Assembly (NCBI GenBank): GCA_040357565.1
Contig: JBDODJ010000027.1
From: Cercozoa sp. M6MM
Lineage: Eukaryota; Endomyxa: Ascetosporea
Strand: one strand, 5' to 3'
DNA length: 64,000 nucleotides
The translations under genes were made by a program, and so were the position numbers. Below the pieces are notes generated by a model, which was not told the origin of the DNA, made no database searches, and worked only from the letters and a program-made list of their open reading frames with translations. Within the stretch, counting starts at the first letter, position 1; every line of letters begins with the position of its first letter. Below are positions 11,416 to 23,314 of the stretch, in pieces.

Positions 11416-12513
11416 ATGTGCCGCTTCTGCATCTATTTTGCGCCCTCTAGGCCAATAGCTTTGGCCGAATTAATCACACGTATTGTGGTTCAACTGAGAG
11501 TAATCACACGTATTTGAACGATGTGTATGATAGGACCGTCGCATTCTATCATTCGGCAGTCCTACCAATGTGAAGAACGCCTGACCTCGCATGGCATGCC
11601 AGCGTCGCTTAACGCAGATGGCTTTGGAATTGGTATCAAATGCGAGACTAAGGAACCTACACACTGTCTACTATTCTGGCCCAGGCTGGTACGTGGAAGA
11701 GAAAAAAGCAGCCGAAACAATTGATACGGTGTCAGTGAACGCCGCTGAAACCACGCGACTGGCCATCATGGTGCCGTTGGTGTACTTGTTGTGCAGGTGC
11801 AGCTGTATTGACCCGACCGAATGAATACAGGAACCAGAGGTGTTTGCGAAAGCCGTTCGAAAACAAGACGAACAATCCGCACGGACGCCCTGTGTGTTCA
11901 CGTCGACCGTACCTATGCTTTATCACAGCTCCACCTTTGCTTTGATGGGTGTACTGTACCAGTTGCCAGCTTGGAACAACCGCAACCTCTTTCGCTTGGC
12001 AGAGAAGGTAGTCAGGTGTGTCTGTTTTGTCTATTCACCGTCTCAGTCATTGTATAGCATTGTCTTGTATCTGCAAAGTCCGTTGTTTTTCGCGCACGTT
12101 CGCGCAGCTTCGTCGACAGCTTCAATCACGGGTACCTGTACACCCTTGTTTAGTTTACTTCATGCTGTATCGTTTCTACCGGCAGAAAGCAACTGCCATC
12201 CGTTCAATTTTGGCGCCTATCTTTTCCAGCACAATGGCATGGGTACTTTCGCTTCTAAAGTAAACGGGCAGCGCTCTTGCCAACAAGTTCATTTGGAACA
12301 GTTTGCAACTTTGCGCGAATGAAGCGTCAGATCCTGGCGGTTCTGCCCGACCAGGTACACTTTGTACTTAGCACTAGACACGCGGAAATGCAGAACAGTA
12401 TGCTGTGCTGGTAGGTGTTTGACTCATTGAGTGGAACGACCGATTCCGAGCACGCGTTTGCTTTGTTCTTGGCGCAACTCAAAGACTGGTATCTTATGTG
12501 TGCATGTGTGTGT

Positions 12514-12610
<97 letters not shown>

Positions 12611-13499
12611 TGTGTGTTGGAAGACTATGCGCATGTTTGGAACAACAGCACGGGTCTGACGGAAGGTGGTCGACTGACGCCGTTGCAGTTGTTTGCAGCG
12701 GTAGTTTTTCTCTGAACGCGTGTTTCGTTTGTCCCAAATGTGCTGCTGTGGTGACACAGGTGCGACGAGTCGTACGATACCTGCAAAAACTGCACCGGTC
12801 ACTCTCGCCGGAACCATCTGGTTCCTTGCTCAATTTTGCTGTCAGTGACGGTACATTCTGTCCTGCACAAGAAATGACGTGTGTAAACATAAATAAGGAA
12901 GGCATATCATGTGCAGGCCGCTCGCTGGTGGTCACACGATTTGCAGACACTCCGGATGACAAAGTAGTGTCTCCACCAGTTAATTGTAGTACTGTATAGT
13001 TTTGCAACTGTTAACAGGCCCAAGCTGCCAGCATGTACTTTTCGGTCGGCGCAGCTTTCGAACGAGACCGGTGCAGCTTCATTGTTAGCTCTTGCGGTCC
13101 GTCTCTTTGCACAGTACCCCCCCCCCCCCTGGCGGAACAAGCAACACACCGAGTACCGCATGACACAGGTAAAGTAGTCGCCCCTCTTTTTCCCTCTGTT
13201 CTGTCGAGTGTCGTTCAATTAGGACGCACGTGTCGAGGACGTCTGCATCGTGAGTAGCGAGCGACTCACCGGGGCACCGAACGACTGGACCGAGGTTCCA
13301 ACCAACCACGCGATCGTGGTGACTGGCAAACACGAGGGCACCATCGGTATTACCACCGAGTTGCTTTATGATTTGTTCGTATTGATACATTATGACTAAC
13401 GCAGACTGGCTGTTGATGCCGCTGCCGTACGATGGGACTGAGGACGCTGACTTGTCGCATGTTGGCATGTCGCCTCTCACCGAGCCGCGGATATTCTGA
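11416..13499 (+). CDS. DUG3: DUG3-like class II glutamine amidotransferase, spliced
   Basis: The protein begins MCRFCIYFAPSRPIAL, placing the class II (Ntn) nucleophile Cys at position 2, exposed when Met is removed. Downstream blocks follow the DUG3/YafJ family: HSIIRQSYQCEERLT, NADGFGIGWYVEE (joined across an intron at about 11631-11680), LPAWNNRNLFRLAEK, FFAHVRAASS, SNCHPFNFGAYLFQHNGM, and DSEHAFALFLAQLKDW. Later exons give SLLNFAVSDG, RSLVVTRFADTP, YRMTQ followed by VEDVCIVSSERLTG, and the end MSPLTEPRIF with TGA at 13497-13499. In yeast, DUG3 with DUG2 and DUG1 degrades glutathione and its conjugates. That role is inferred from family. One intron (12490-12620) is mostly (TG)n. A poly-C run at 13117-13129 makes the adjoining splice site uncertain. 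Confidence 0.88.
12497..12619. repeat. (TG)n microsatellite in a DUG3-like intron
   Basis: About 120 bases of TG with a few interruptions near each end fill most of one intron. Confidence 0.95.
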
Positions 13500-13736
13500 G
13501 TCAGTTTTCGTTCCGTTCGTTGTCAGCCGACGATTCTGCATTCAGTTTTCCGTTTCAGTCGCTTTTGGCGATCACAACGGACTGCGAAGTCGGTGCGGAG
13601 TTGCTCAGCTGTGTTGATCACTCCAGACAGCAGTAATAAATTAATTAATTATAATTATATAATCAAGCCAATAGTCAGCCTGTGCAGGTTTCGTGCTGTG
13701 CAGCGTTGTGGGCACGTACCTAACTTGACATTGAGG

Positions 13737-14693
13737 ATGCTGAGCGATCGTATGGTGTTTGCCGAGTTGCTGGCGCACAAGCAGGTCATTGTACGTTGTT
13801 GTGCCCGTGTTTTGTAACTTCCAGTCATGCGTTTTGTGCACACGATAGGACAAGACGCACCTGCGCGAGCTGTTCCAGGCAGATGCAGAGCGTGCAAAGC
13901 GTTTTTCGACGGAGCAGGTGGGTTTCTTTGTGGACTACGCTCGTCAGCGGGTGACGGCAGAGACCGTGACACTGTTGAAGCGTCTGGCCGAGGAGTCGTC
14001 GCTCAAAGAGAAGGTGCGCGGAATGTTCTGCGGCGATGTCGTCAATAACACCGAGAAACGCATGGTGCGTCATGTGGCGCTGCGCGCGCAGAAGAACGAC
14101 CCCGAGTTTGATGAGGTACCTGTCACGCTCAATGGGGGGGGGGGTACTCTTGCCTTTGTTCACTCACTTGTTTGTCGAAATGTAGGACACGCTCAGCAAA
14201 GTGCACAACGTGCTAGCCAAGATTAAAACCTACACGCAGCGCATTCGTGACACGCGTATTTACTCTTTGCTTGATGTAGCTGTCAGTGTAGATGTGTGTA
14301 CCTCTTACAGAAATCACGGATGTCGTGGTGGTTGGCATCGGCGGCTCCTACCTCGGCACAGAGTTCTTGTACGAGACACTGCGCATGCATCCCGAGTGTC
14401 GACAAAGCGCACAGGGTCGTCGCTTGCACTTTGTGGCCAATGTGGATCCCTACAGGTGCGTTTCCTTCTGCTTACTTCCTTTTTCTGGTTTTTCTGGTCC
14501 CTTTCTGACTGTATCGAACGCGCATTTGGTCAGTGCCACCAAGGTGATGCAGACGCTCGACGCAACCAGCACATTGGTGATCGTGGTGTCCAAGACTTTC
14601 ACGACGGCAGAGACCATGCTGAATGCGCGTACTCTACGTCGCTGGCTGCTGCAGTCGCTGGGCGAGGGTTACGTAAGATATCTTTACCCCCCC

Positions 14694-14755
<62 letters not shown>

Positions 14756-16387
14756 TCACCCATTTTCACGTGACATAGGGCAAGCACATGGCGGCAGTGT
14801 CGGCTGCACCTGAGAAGGTCACTCAGTTCGGTACCATTGACACTCACCTGCACTTGGGTCTTTTGTCTGAGTACTCGGTATGTATGTTGTGAAGGTATCG
14901 ATGCCAACGAGGCCATGTTCGAGTTCTGGGACTGGGTTGGCGGCCGCTTCTCCGTCACCTCTGCTGTACATTCAGCCTCTATCTACCCTACCCTACCCCC
15001 TTTTACCTCTATCCTGTCATGTCAGGTTGGCATGCTGCCTCTGTCTCTCGTGTTCGGCTTCGATATTGCTCGCGAGATTCTCGCCGGTGCACGTGACATG
15101 GACCGGTGCTGTTCACATTTTTACCAAGTAGGGAAAGCGAGGTGTTACCTTTTCTCCCTTGTGTAGACACTTTGTAGAGACCGAGAACCCTCTGGAGAAT
15201 CTGCCGGTGCTGCTAGCACTGCTGGCAGTGTGGAACACTCAATGCATGGGCTACACGGCACGTGCCACGCTGCCCTATGCGCAGGTATTAACCTCACCTC
15301 TTGATGCTTTCTCGTATTCTTTTAGCCCCTCCCTTCAGGCACTGCACCGCTTGGTGGCGCACGCGCAGCAAGTCGCCATGGAGAGCAACGGCAAGCGAGT
15401 CACTCGCGACGGTTGCTTTCTTTCTTCCTCACATTGTTGTACACACATTGTTGTACACATTCTTGAACACACATTCTTGTCCGCGTATTGTTGTGTGTGC
15501 CCTTACGTTTACTCGGTAGGCAAAGTGATCGAGCACACGACGGGCGAGATTGAATTCGGTGAGCCCGGTACCAATGGACAGCACTCGTTCTACCAGCTGC
15601 TGCACCAAGGTGAGCTGTCTTCTCGCATGCGCCAATGCCGTGGTCCCATGGGTCATTTCTGATTGTGTAGGCCAAGTGATTCCGGCCGACTTTTTCGGCG
15701 TTGCCAAGTCGCAGTGTCCGCTGGACTACACGCAAGAGGGTGCCGCACGGATTGACTATCTGTTTTGCTAGTGTGCAGCTGTTGCAGTCGATGCATGTAC
15801 TGCAGGTGAGAGCGTCTCCAACCACGACGAGCTCATGAGCAACTTCTTCGCGCAACCTGACGCACTCGCGTTTGGCCGCACTGCCGACGAGGTCGATGAC
15901 GCGCCTGGTACTATGCCCCACCTGTGCTGTATGACGCACGACAAGTGCTCCATTTGTATAGAGCTGGTGCCGCACAAGGTATTCCCCGGCAACCGTCCTT
16001 CGACGTATGTTTCTTCTGTCTTAAAGCAACGCAGCTGCAAGAAATGCGTGTTTCTGAGAGCAGGAGCATCCTGATGGCCGAGCTGGACGCGCGCACTGCC
16101 GGCAAGCTGCTTGCGCTGCTCGAGCATCGCACGGCGGCTCAGGGCTTCCTGCTTGGCGTGAATTCCTTTGACCAGTTCGGTGTCGAGCTGGGCAAGGTGC
16201 TCGGCAAGTCGGTGCGCAACACGCTCGCCGTGGCCCGTGCGCAGGTAGTCCCTTTTTACATGAAGATCTGTCAGACACGTTGCTTATTTTCGCCTTTGCT
16301 TGATTTTAGGACGAATCTGCTGACCTGGCGAGCTACAACCCGTCAACGCAGCGATTGCTGACGCGCTATCTGGAGCTCTCGCAGTGA
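13737..16387 (+). CDS. GPI: glucose-6-phosphate isomerase, spliced
   Basis: The enzyme interconverts glucose-6-phosphate and fructose-6-phosphate in glycolysis and gluconeogenesis. From ATG 13737 the exons give [46 protein letters not shown], and [20 protein letters not shown]. Next come [37 protein letters not shown] (first family signature), [48 protein letters not shown] (second signature region), [15 protein letters not shown] and [15 protein letters not shown], ending [10 protein letters not shown] with TGA at 16385-16387. About 17 exons can be followed. The catalytic Glu of the GEPGTNGQH block and the His of the [12 protein letters not shown] block are present. The first exon is short; an upstream coding exon cannot be excluded. 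Confidence 0.95.
14690..14751. repeat. poly-C plus (CA)n in a GPI intron
   Basis: A run of about 10 C is followed by about 54 bases of CA, inside the intron after the exon ending QSLGEGY. Confidence 0.95.
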
Positions 16388-16819
16388 GTGAGCACCGACA
16401 GTACACAGGACTTACAGTACTTACAGTACTGTACACTGACTGGATGAGTTTTTGATCCTAAAAAACGCACGAGTTGGTTTCTGGAAACGTTCTTGACGGT
16501 TTACAACTATCCAATCGACAAAACGATCAAACGCGAGCACTGCAGCCCATGCACGCACCTAGCTGACCCTTGGAGTGAAAATCACAGTACACCGCTCTGT
16601 ATGTGCTGGGTATTGTTGCACACTGAGTTGCAAAAACCGAGCCCTCCATTGGGGACTGATTCAACGGCACACTCGGAGATCAACGGGGGCTCAAAACGGA
16701 AAATGATTGCATTCCACTGAGTGAGTGGACTCGCTGTATGCACCGACGGCCGAACGGCGCCCTTTGCGAGCTACCGAAACACGTGTGCTGTCTAGTTCAG
16801 ACCGAAACACGTGCGAGGC
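16388..16819. other. spacer between GPI and the TIPE-RGS gene
   Basis: No convincing exon is seen. Repeats of TTACAGTACT lie near 16412-16432. A short open frame at 16493-16720 lacks family features and splice support. Confidence 0.35.
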
Positions 16820-18548
16820 ATGAAGAGTAAGTTCTGGCTTCTTTTCTGGCTGTCTGTGTGATGGAGTTTTTTTTTTTCTTTCGGTTTCGTTTCTGTGCTT
16901 TCGGAAGTTACTGGCGCAAGTTCCGCCTTGTTTTGTGGCACATCACCGCGTTTTTTTGGGGCAGAACTCATCGTCAAGAAATCACTGCGCACGCGCGGAG
17001 GACGTGCGCTGGCGACTCGCCTCATTGGCGCCGACGGCATGTTCGTACTTGACGTGCGTGCTCTTTTTGTGTCCATTGTGTGCGCGCGCGCGTGTGTGTG
17101 TTCGCAAACCTTTATGTGTTGTGCGTGCAGGAGGTAGCAGAAGTGCTGTCGGATCGCACATGGCGTAAGGATGCCATCCGCATGATGGCCAAGGTTAACT
17201 TCCTGCTCGAGGGAGACAAGCTGACGCACTCGTTTGAGTCCGGCGGAAAGGTGGACGTTCTCGCCGTCACATTCGCGATGGCTGTGCTGCAGATCGGGGC
17301 TACAGACAAAGACGCTGGCAGTGGCACCACCTCTGATACTGGTACGGCACACGTGCTCTACATGTCTGCATGTGCGTGGCGCATGGTATGCCTTTATGGG
17401 AACACTCTCAGACCAAGTTGACGTGATCAAGGTGGCCACCGAGATCGTCGCTGACCTCGCCGACATCGTTGTCGATGTTTTTGGACCACACATGAAAGCC
17501 AAGAATGCTGCCGTATTGCTTGCTGCCGCTCCTGTAGGATTGTGTCTGTGGAGTTTATTGCTCAGAGGTTGCGAGAGCTGGTGGACGCACTCGCAAACGA
17601 AAACGTCATGCGGGAAATCTCGGCGAACAATGTACCAAATGTCTGCATCTCCCTCCGACACTCTACCATGCGCACAGACCGTGATGGCAGTGCTGCGGCC
17701 AGCGCTGCGTGAGTTCATTGATGCGCGCATTGCCATGTGGCCCAAGTGCAGCACGGCGCGATGCGGTGAGGCCACCGTCCCTCCTCAGGGCGACTTCGCA
17801 GCCACCGGACTGTGCTTTGAACATCATGACGCCTTCACCACCTCGCTTGAGGAACCAGCGCGCTGGTGCTTTCTCTCTTTTTCTATCCTGTTGCTGCATC
17901 ATCGTACACTCTATCAAACGAACAGGGCGGACCCTAAAAAGACTCCAGTGCTGGCGCGTCGTTTCCAGCAGTTTCTCGATACAAATGGCGACAAGGTTCG
18001 CTCGCTTCGGTTGCTGCTCCTATGTTGATGTTGGTGTTTGTTTTGTTAGACGGAGCAGCAGCTCGTGCAGATGTGCAGCACATTGAACGACCTCGCCAAG
18101 ATTGAAAATATGTCGGTCAAGGTAAACGTGCCCATACCTGTGTTTAGGCATCTTCTTTGACTTGTGCCGATATGCGTGAACAGGCCGATCGCATGCGCCG
18201 CTTCCGACGTCGCTACTCTAAGGTGCTCGCGCTGTCAGATGATGCGGACTTGCCTACTGTGCAAACTGAGGTACTTGTTCCAATCACTACTGACGACGCT
18301 TCTTAGGGATGCGAGTTTGCGTGTGCACAGCTTGAAAGACGGTTGGGTGAGACATGGACGCGATGGCGCCAGTCGCCAGAGTACGCCGAGTTTGTACAGC
18401 ACGTGCTGACGCCACCGCCACGTTTGCAGCAGCTGCGGCGCATGAACGAGGTAGTCCCATCAGTGCCAGAATCCGTGCTGTGCCACAGGAGTTACGACGT
18501 GTGTGTGTGTGGTTTCAGTTGCGAAACGGTGAGGAAGCTGAAGCGTAA
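16820..18548 (+). CDS. probable TNFAIP8 (TIPE)-like domain fused to an RGS-like domain, spliced
   Basis: A tiny first exon (ATG AAG A, 16820-16826) uses a GTAAGT donor and joins to LIVKKSLRTRGGRALATRLI. Residues about 1-200 resemble the TNFAIP8 fold in pattern. There is a K-S-x2-A-x2-LI start, then DEVAEVL, MAKVNFLLEGDK, EIVADLADIVVDVFGPHMKA, and RIVSVEFIAQRLRELVDALA. These parallel the LLTECRDVLLELVEHHLTPK and RIRHVFDHF blocks of TIPE proteins. TIPE proteins bind and transfer phosphoinositides. The C-terminal part looks like an RGS domain: ARRFQQFLDTNGDK, TEQQLVQMCSTLND, ADRMRRFRRRYSKV, and CEFACAQLERRLGETWTRWR followed by QSPEYAEFV, close to the F-x2-AQ ... S-x2-Y end of RGS. It ends LRNGEEAEA at TAA 18546-18548. 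Both domain calls rest on patterns only. Confidence 0.6.
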
Positions 18549-19372
18549 CCTGCAGCGTGGTTGAGCGCATGGTGTGCGAGTGTACACACGACGAAACGAA
18601 TTCGACCGAAACGCGAACTCGAGTATCATTATTTGTCTTACGTTTGGAACTCACGTTGCCAGTGGTGTCGCGTCACAGTTGCACGCCTGTGCACGTGCAC
18701 TTGTTTGATTTATTTACGTTCGGTTACGTTAATGTTAATCAGTTAATGTTACGGTATGAAACCAGGAACTAAATAAAGAAGTGTTAACGTCATTTAGAGT
18801 CGAAGGGGAGGACTGGAAGACATGCCCTTGTAGAAAAGGTCGTCGAAAGCTAGAAGGTTTTTTGAAGTCAATTAAATCAGCCCAAGCACTATCACGGCAG
18901 AACGTATCAAGTGCAAAGGGACGAAGCTCCGGATAAGAGATAGCTGCAGTCAAAGAAGCCTCAGTATGTAATGCAGGCGATATGTTTGATCGTCCGCGCT
19001 GACGAGTAGTCAGATGAGAGACTTAAATTTTTAATTGACTGAGAAACGCTGTGCCGTAACATTCAGTTACGTGCGGTGTCTTCTGCGCTAGCCGCTGAGC
19101 CACCTAGCCCGTGCGCTATTGTATGTGGGACCGCACGGCACTGTACACGGGAGTATACCGAACACCGTACGGCATGACAGCGTGCATCGACTGATGGGAT
19201 ACACGCACGGCAAGGATGGTTCAAGTTGACGAAGTGAGCCGAAATTCGGCTAGTTCGTCCGCTGGCTTTCAGTTTTGTTTTGAACAGTTGTGGCGCAAAG
19301 TCCGAAAGCGCGCGCACAGCACATGTGGACGATACGCACTTGCAACACATTGGACTGACGAGTAGGGGTCAT
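18549..19372. other. 824-base spacer with possible polyadenylation signal and inverted words
   Basis: AATAAA at 18772-18777 may end the preceding transcript. The minus strand at about 19115-19082 reads GGTGGCTCAGCGGCTAGCGC, which resembles the internal A box of tRNA-derived elements, but no matching B box was found. Three related words (CCGCACGGCA, CCGTACGGCA, CGCACGGCAA) occur at 19130-19212. No coding exon is apparent. Confidence 0.4.
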
Positions 19373-21395
19373 ATGTACTTCATTCTGGTGCTGTCACTGC
19401 TGTTGGCTTCACTGCACGAAGCGGGAGCATCGTCGAGTGCAGCGAAGTTGAAAGAGGCGCGTCGCTTGCAAAAGCAGCGCTTGAAAGATGAGCAGCGTGT
19501 GAGGCAACAACTCGCTCTGTCGATGATTACTGGTGCCATAGTTCTTTGAAAAACACTAAATGCAAGCGTTATGCTCTGTTTGTGTGAATGTGCAGGCGCT
19601 GTGGCGAGTGGAGCGGCGGTACATGCATTGGACGGAAGAGCTTTGCATGTGACACTCGCTTCGGTCTCTGGCGCCATGTCGAGTTGCAGTCGAAATGAGG
19701 TAATGAACCCGCACTCACGCCGAGTGAGAAGCCCTTTCATGGACTTGGTACTGCAGATGGTCCCTGAAAACGCTGTCCCAGGAGGGCGACTTCGCGTGAT
19801 AGGCCATCTTTTGCGCAACAAGCAGATGATGTCACTTCTGTGTGGCGTCGCCGATTCAAGCGCGCTAATGGTCATGAACAATGCCATCAGTGCACAACTG
19901 CCGATGCTGCTGGCTCTCGCCGAAGACATGTATCGATATTCCTTAATGCAATGTACAGTTGCTTGTTAAACAGGAACGTTGTATCGTTTCAGGGAGGGCG
20001 GCGAAGTGTCAAGAGTGATATCATTGCTGACGCAGTTGACAACGAGAACGCTCCTGCCCATTGTCCTAGCTTCCGGTACATTCTTTGCATATTTCTATGT
20101 TTTCTATCGCTACACACTACAATATGATAGGAGCGCGCTCTCTAACAGATGTTCTTAGTACCACAGTGCGTCGCGGTCAGCGTAACATTGGCCGACTGTG
20201 ATTTATTAAGGAGTGTGTGAAGCTCCTGCACCTGCTATTATTTACGTAGCTCTTGCCACACCGTCTCGCGTCCGCATTTTGTCCTTCTTCGCTGGCATCT
20301 TTGCATTTAATATGCTGCAAATCATGACCTCGTGGTTTCTCTTATGTGCGTCGCCGTTGGTAAACTTATACTACAATCTCGGTTCCCAAAGATACAGTAG
20401 CGCAAAAGTGTGTCCGCATCCTATGCCGTAGCTAGCAATGGACGTGCAACAAGTGCCAGTACAGCAGCAGAAGCTGCTTGTTTTCGCTGCTCCCATCTAC
20501 ATTCTCGCGTTGCAGGTGCCATGTCATAAAATGCGAATCAATTTAAGTACTGGTATGTTCGCTGATGATGAAACTGTTTTGCTGTCTGTTTAAAATAGTT
20601 CATCTGCCGCCTGATGTCTGTTTTCTTCGTCAACGCTTTTGCCTATGGTCGCACCATTGGATATTACCGCTCTGCTTTGCGCAACGCGTAATGCTTTTGT
20701 GCTACTACCCTGCCCCTGTGTTGCTGCTCGCGATGTTTTTCGCAGATACAACAGGCAAGAGGCTGGATGGGCGAGTGTGCTGTTTTTGATCTTTACGTCG
20801 CTGATCCCCTTCGTGCTGCCGTCATTAATGTGGTATACGGCTTCTTTCTGTCTATGCTCAAGCTTCAAGTCAGACACTGCGACGAGGCAGGTGTGTCGTA
20901 TTCTTTGCGGTGCTACCAAACGTTTGGTCGCTCGCTCAATGGGTAAGCTCAACTATAACTCGGCGCACCCCTCCTCACCTTTTAAGTATACCCATAGTGC
21001 ATTTCGCGCATTAGCTACCTTGAGATTACTGTTAGAGCCTGACGTCTCAAGCGCAAGCAGCTGTCGAATGGGCACGTAAATTACTCAAGCTGCCCGATAC
21101 CGGTGCGACAAGCATACTGACTGAAAGCGAAATCAAGGTTCTTCCTCCAGCATCTCGATACTTTTTTGAAGTGGAGATTAGTTTCTTTTTTTTTTTTTTT
21201 TGCAGAAAGCTTATCGCGCAATGTCGAAGCAAGCTCACCCTGATATTGGTACCCACATGTTTTGTCGAAAGTCCCGAAGCTTGAGTGCGAAATTTCTCGT
21301 CTACAGGAAGTGGTGGCAGCAGAGACCTACAGGCCAAACTAAACCTTGCGAAGGAAACCTTGTTGAAGCACGCCCGCGGCGACTTTCAGCAATGA
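19373..21395 (+). CDS. multi-pass membrane protein with C-terminal J domain, spliced
   Basis: ATG 19373 gives MYFILVLSLLLASLHEAGA, a signal peptide or first membrane segment, followed by a highly charged helix (KLKEARRLQKQRLKDEQR). After several exons come hydrophobic stretches ILSFFAGIFAFNMLQIMTSW, LLVFAAPIYILALQFICRLM and ASVLFLIFTSLIPFVLPSLM, the last running into CVVFFAVLPNVWSLAQW. The C-terminus is a J domain. It has ESEIKKAYRAMSKQ, the diagnostic HPD in AHPDIG, and then a helix SRDLQAKLNLAKETLLKH ending at GDFQQ (TGA 21393-21395). The intron removed at about 21250-21308 restores frame through HPDIGSGG. The J domain should stimulate an HSP70 ATPase. The membrane location (ER, mitochondrion or plastid) is unknown. 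Exon choice in the hydrophobic middle is provisional. Confidence 0.62.
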
Positions 21396-22530
21396 GCCCT
21401 TACAGGTGTACGGGGAAGGGGGTTTCAGTTCGACGGAAGTTAAAAACTGAACTTAATGCTTCGTCTGCAGTTAAATCACACAACATCCGATAGATGCTGC
21501 GCTGCAGTGATAGCGGCACTCCCTTGCGTCTCGTGCAGTGCCAGTTTACGTTTCGGCTTTATACGAAAGTTCAGATACATGTCGAACTATAGCTACTTCT
21601 GCCAGCTCTGCAGGTTGCAGCGACATGATTCGATCATGCCAGCAAATGACCGAATCATGAATACTGTACAGTAGAGTAAACTTCTTGTGATTTATTTTGA
21701 AGTGTAGTATTAAAAGCCCCTTGCCTTGCAGCTTTTTGGAAGCGCATGATCTGGTAGCCTGCGATGTCCAAAGTCCCCCCCCCCCCCAAGTTCTCCGACT
21801 TTTTTACATGAGTTTTATCACAGAAACCACCGAAGCGACATCTGTCGACGCGGGTTCACCGATGTTTCCGTTGACCCGAACGGCTATGCAGGTGCAGTTC
21901 CCCACTTCTGTGTGGAAGTCGTTAATTTTCGTGCGTCAAAGTGGTGTTGTCTTTGGGGAGAACGAACAAGTAAGTTTACGCCTTCGAGATTTACTTCCAC
22001 GCTCTTGTAGATGTCTAAATTTACAACACTTAATTAACACTCAATAACTTTACTGCACTTCAGTTCTAAAGTGAGCGATGAACTTAAGAAGTGTGAACTA
22101 TGTGGTTGAACTTTGTGGGTTGAACTTTGTGTGTACTTTGTCGGTGAGTGGGTGAACTTGTGGGTGAACTTGTGCGTGGGTGGAATTTTGGTGAACTTTG
22201 TGGGTGAACTTGCAACAGATTTGTGCGAAGAGGATTTCACACAGACATTTCCATCAACTTCGAAGTCATCCGTCAGTCCCCGTTTCACTTTGTCCCTGTG
22301 GGGCTGATACGTACCCCCCCCCCATTCTTTGGTAGTCAGAACCAACTCACTAAACGTAGGTAAAAGTAAAACAACTCGAAGGGCCATCGCGCCACCACGG
22401 CATCACCTCCGGTCGACGTCACTACCAACCGAACATCAAAGCCGCGGCCTAGCTTGCTCACTGGGGGTTTGCCAGTTCAGTGTTCCGAGACATTTAATTC
22501 TCAAAGTCAACCGGATCGAATCGGTGGAAC
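21396..22530. other. spacer with GTGGGTGAACTT minisatellite; no secure gene
   Basis: The interval separates the convergent J-protein and YeiH genes. A degenerate tandem array of a 12-14 base unit (GTGGGTGAACTTGT and variants) spans about 22095-22215. Poly-C runs lie at 21777-21787 and 22315-22323. Short open frames around 21840-22010 have a coding-like look (VDPNGYAGAVP) but no start or splice partner that I can defend. Confidence 0.45.
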
Positions 22531-23260
22531 CTAGATGCCAAGCAGACAGGAAGTGAGGTTGTGGGGTGTGTAACAACGCAAAAAGTGGCGGTACATCCAG
22601 TACGCCACCGAGAACGTGATTAAGATATTGTACACTGCGCAGATGTGAACACAAAATGTATGTGCGAGTAAGTATGCAAAAGAAAAGGTACACTGCGTGG
22701 TGAGATAGATCGTAAAAGGAGGCATCACAGCCTTCCAGACCGAAACCTGCTCTTGCTGGTTGCTGTCTTCGTCGCGGGCCGTGAAGGCCTCATCGTTGAT
22801 GCTTACGACACCACCGGCAGGCTTCTCGTCGCTACCACCACTCTCAGCGTCCCCTCGTTCGGCAGAGTTGCTCTCGGAGTTGGCAGTCGCGGCACTCTTC
22901 AGCTTGGCGTACATAACATCAAGTCGGGTGGCCAGGCCGATACCCGCAAAGCCGAGTGTGAACCACCACTTAGACGTCTGTTCCATTAGCTTCTTCAGTT
23001 CCTTAGCCGACAGCTCATCAGCCTCTCTGCACAGCACAACTCTTTCTCCCTCCACAACTTCTCTTCTTCCCTCCACAATGTATCTGGCAGAACACAGCAC
23101 AAGAGACAGCAGCTACCGCATGACGGTCAACACGACAGACAGAGCAAAGAAGCCCAGAACGAACTTGGGGAACTTTGCCCAGAAGAGCTTGTACCACGGC
23201 TGCGCTGCTGCCGCGGGCACCTGACGCTGCTTGCGCTCACTACCACACACACGCACACGC

Positions 23261-23314
<54 letters not shown>

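Noticed and set aside
12327-13007. Open frames of poly-His/Thr or poly-Cys/Val through (CA/TG)n tracts, here and at about ten other places
   Set aside because: Dinucleotide repeats lack stops in several frames. These tracts lie in introns of recognised genes.
16792-17775. Long minus-strand open frame (327 codons) over the TIPE-RGS gene
   Set aside because: It is antisense to well-joined exons, crosses their introns, is His/Arg/Ser-rich without motifs, and is best explained as a shadow of GC-rich coding sequence.
19373-21395. Firm assignment of the J-protein to the Oxa1/YidC/Alb3 family
   Set aside because: Only the last hydrophobic segment looks similar. The central YidC core is not convincing by eye, so I kept the neutral description.
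22034-22387. Minus-strand frame with repeated THKFTH-type peptide
   Set aside because: It is the translation of the GTGGGTGAACTT minisatellite; no splice or family support.
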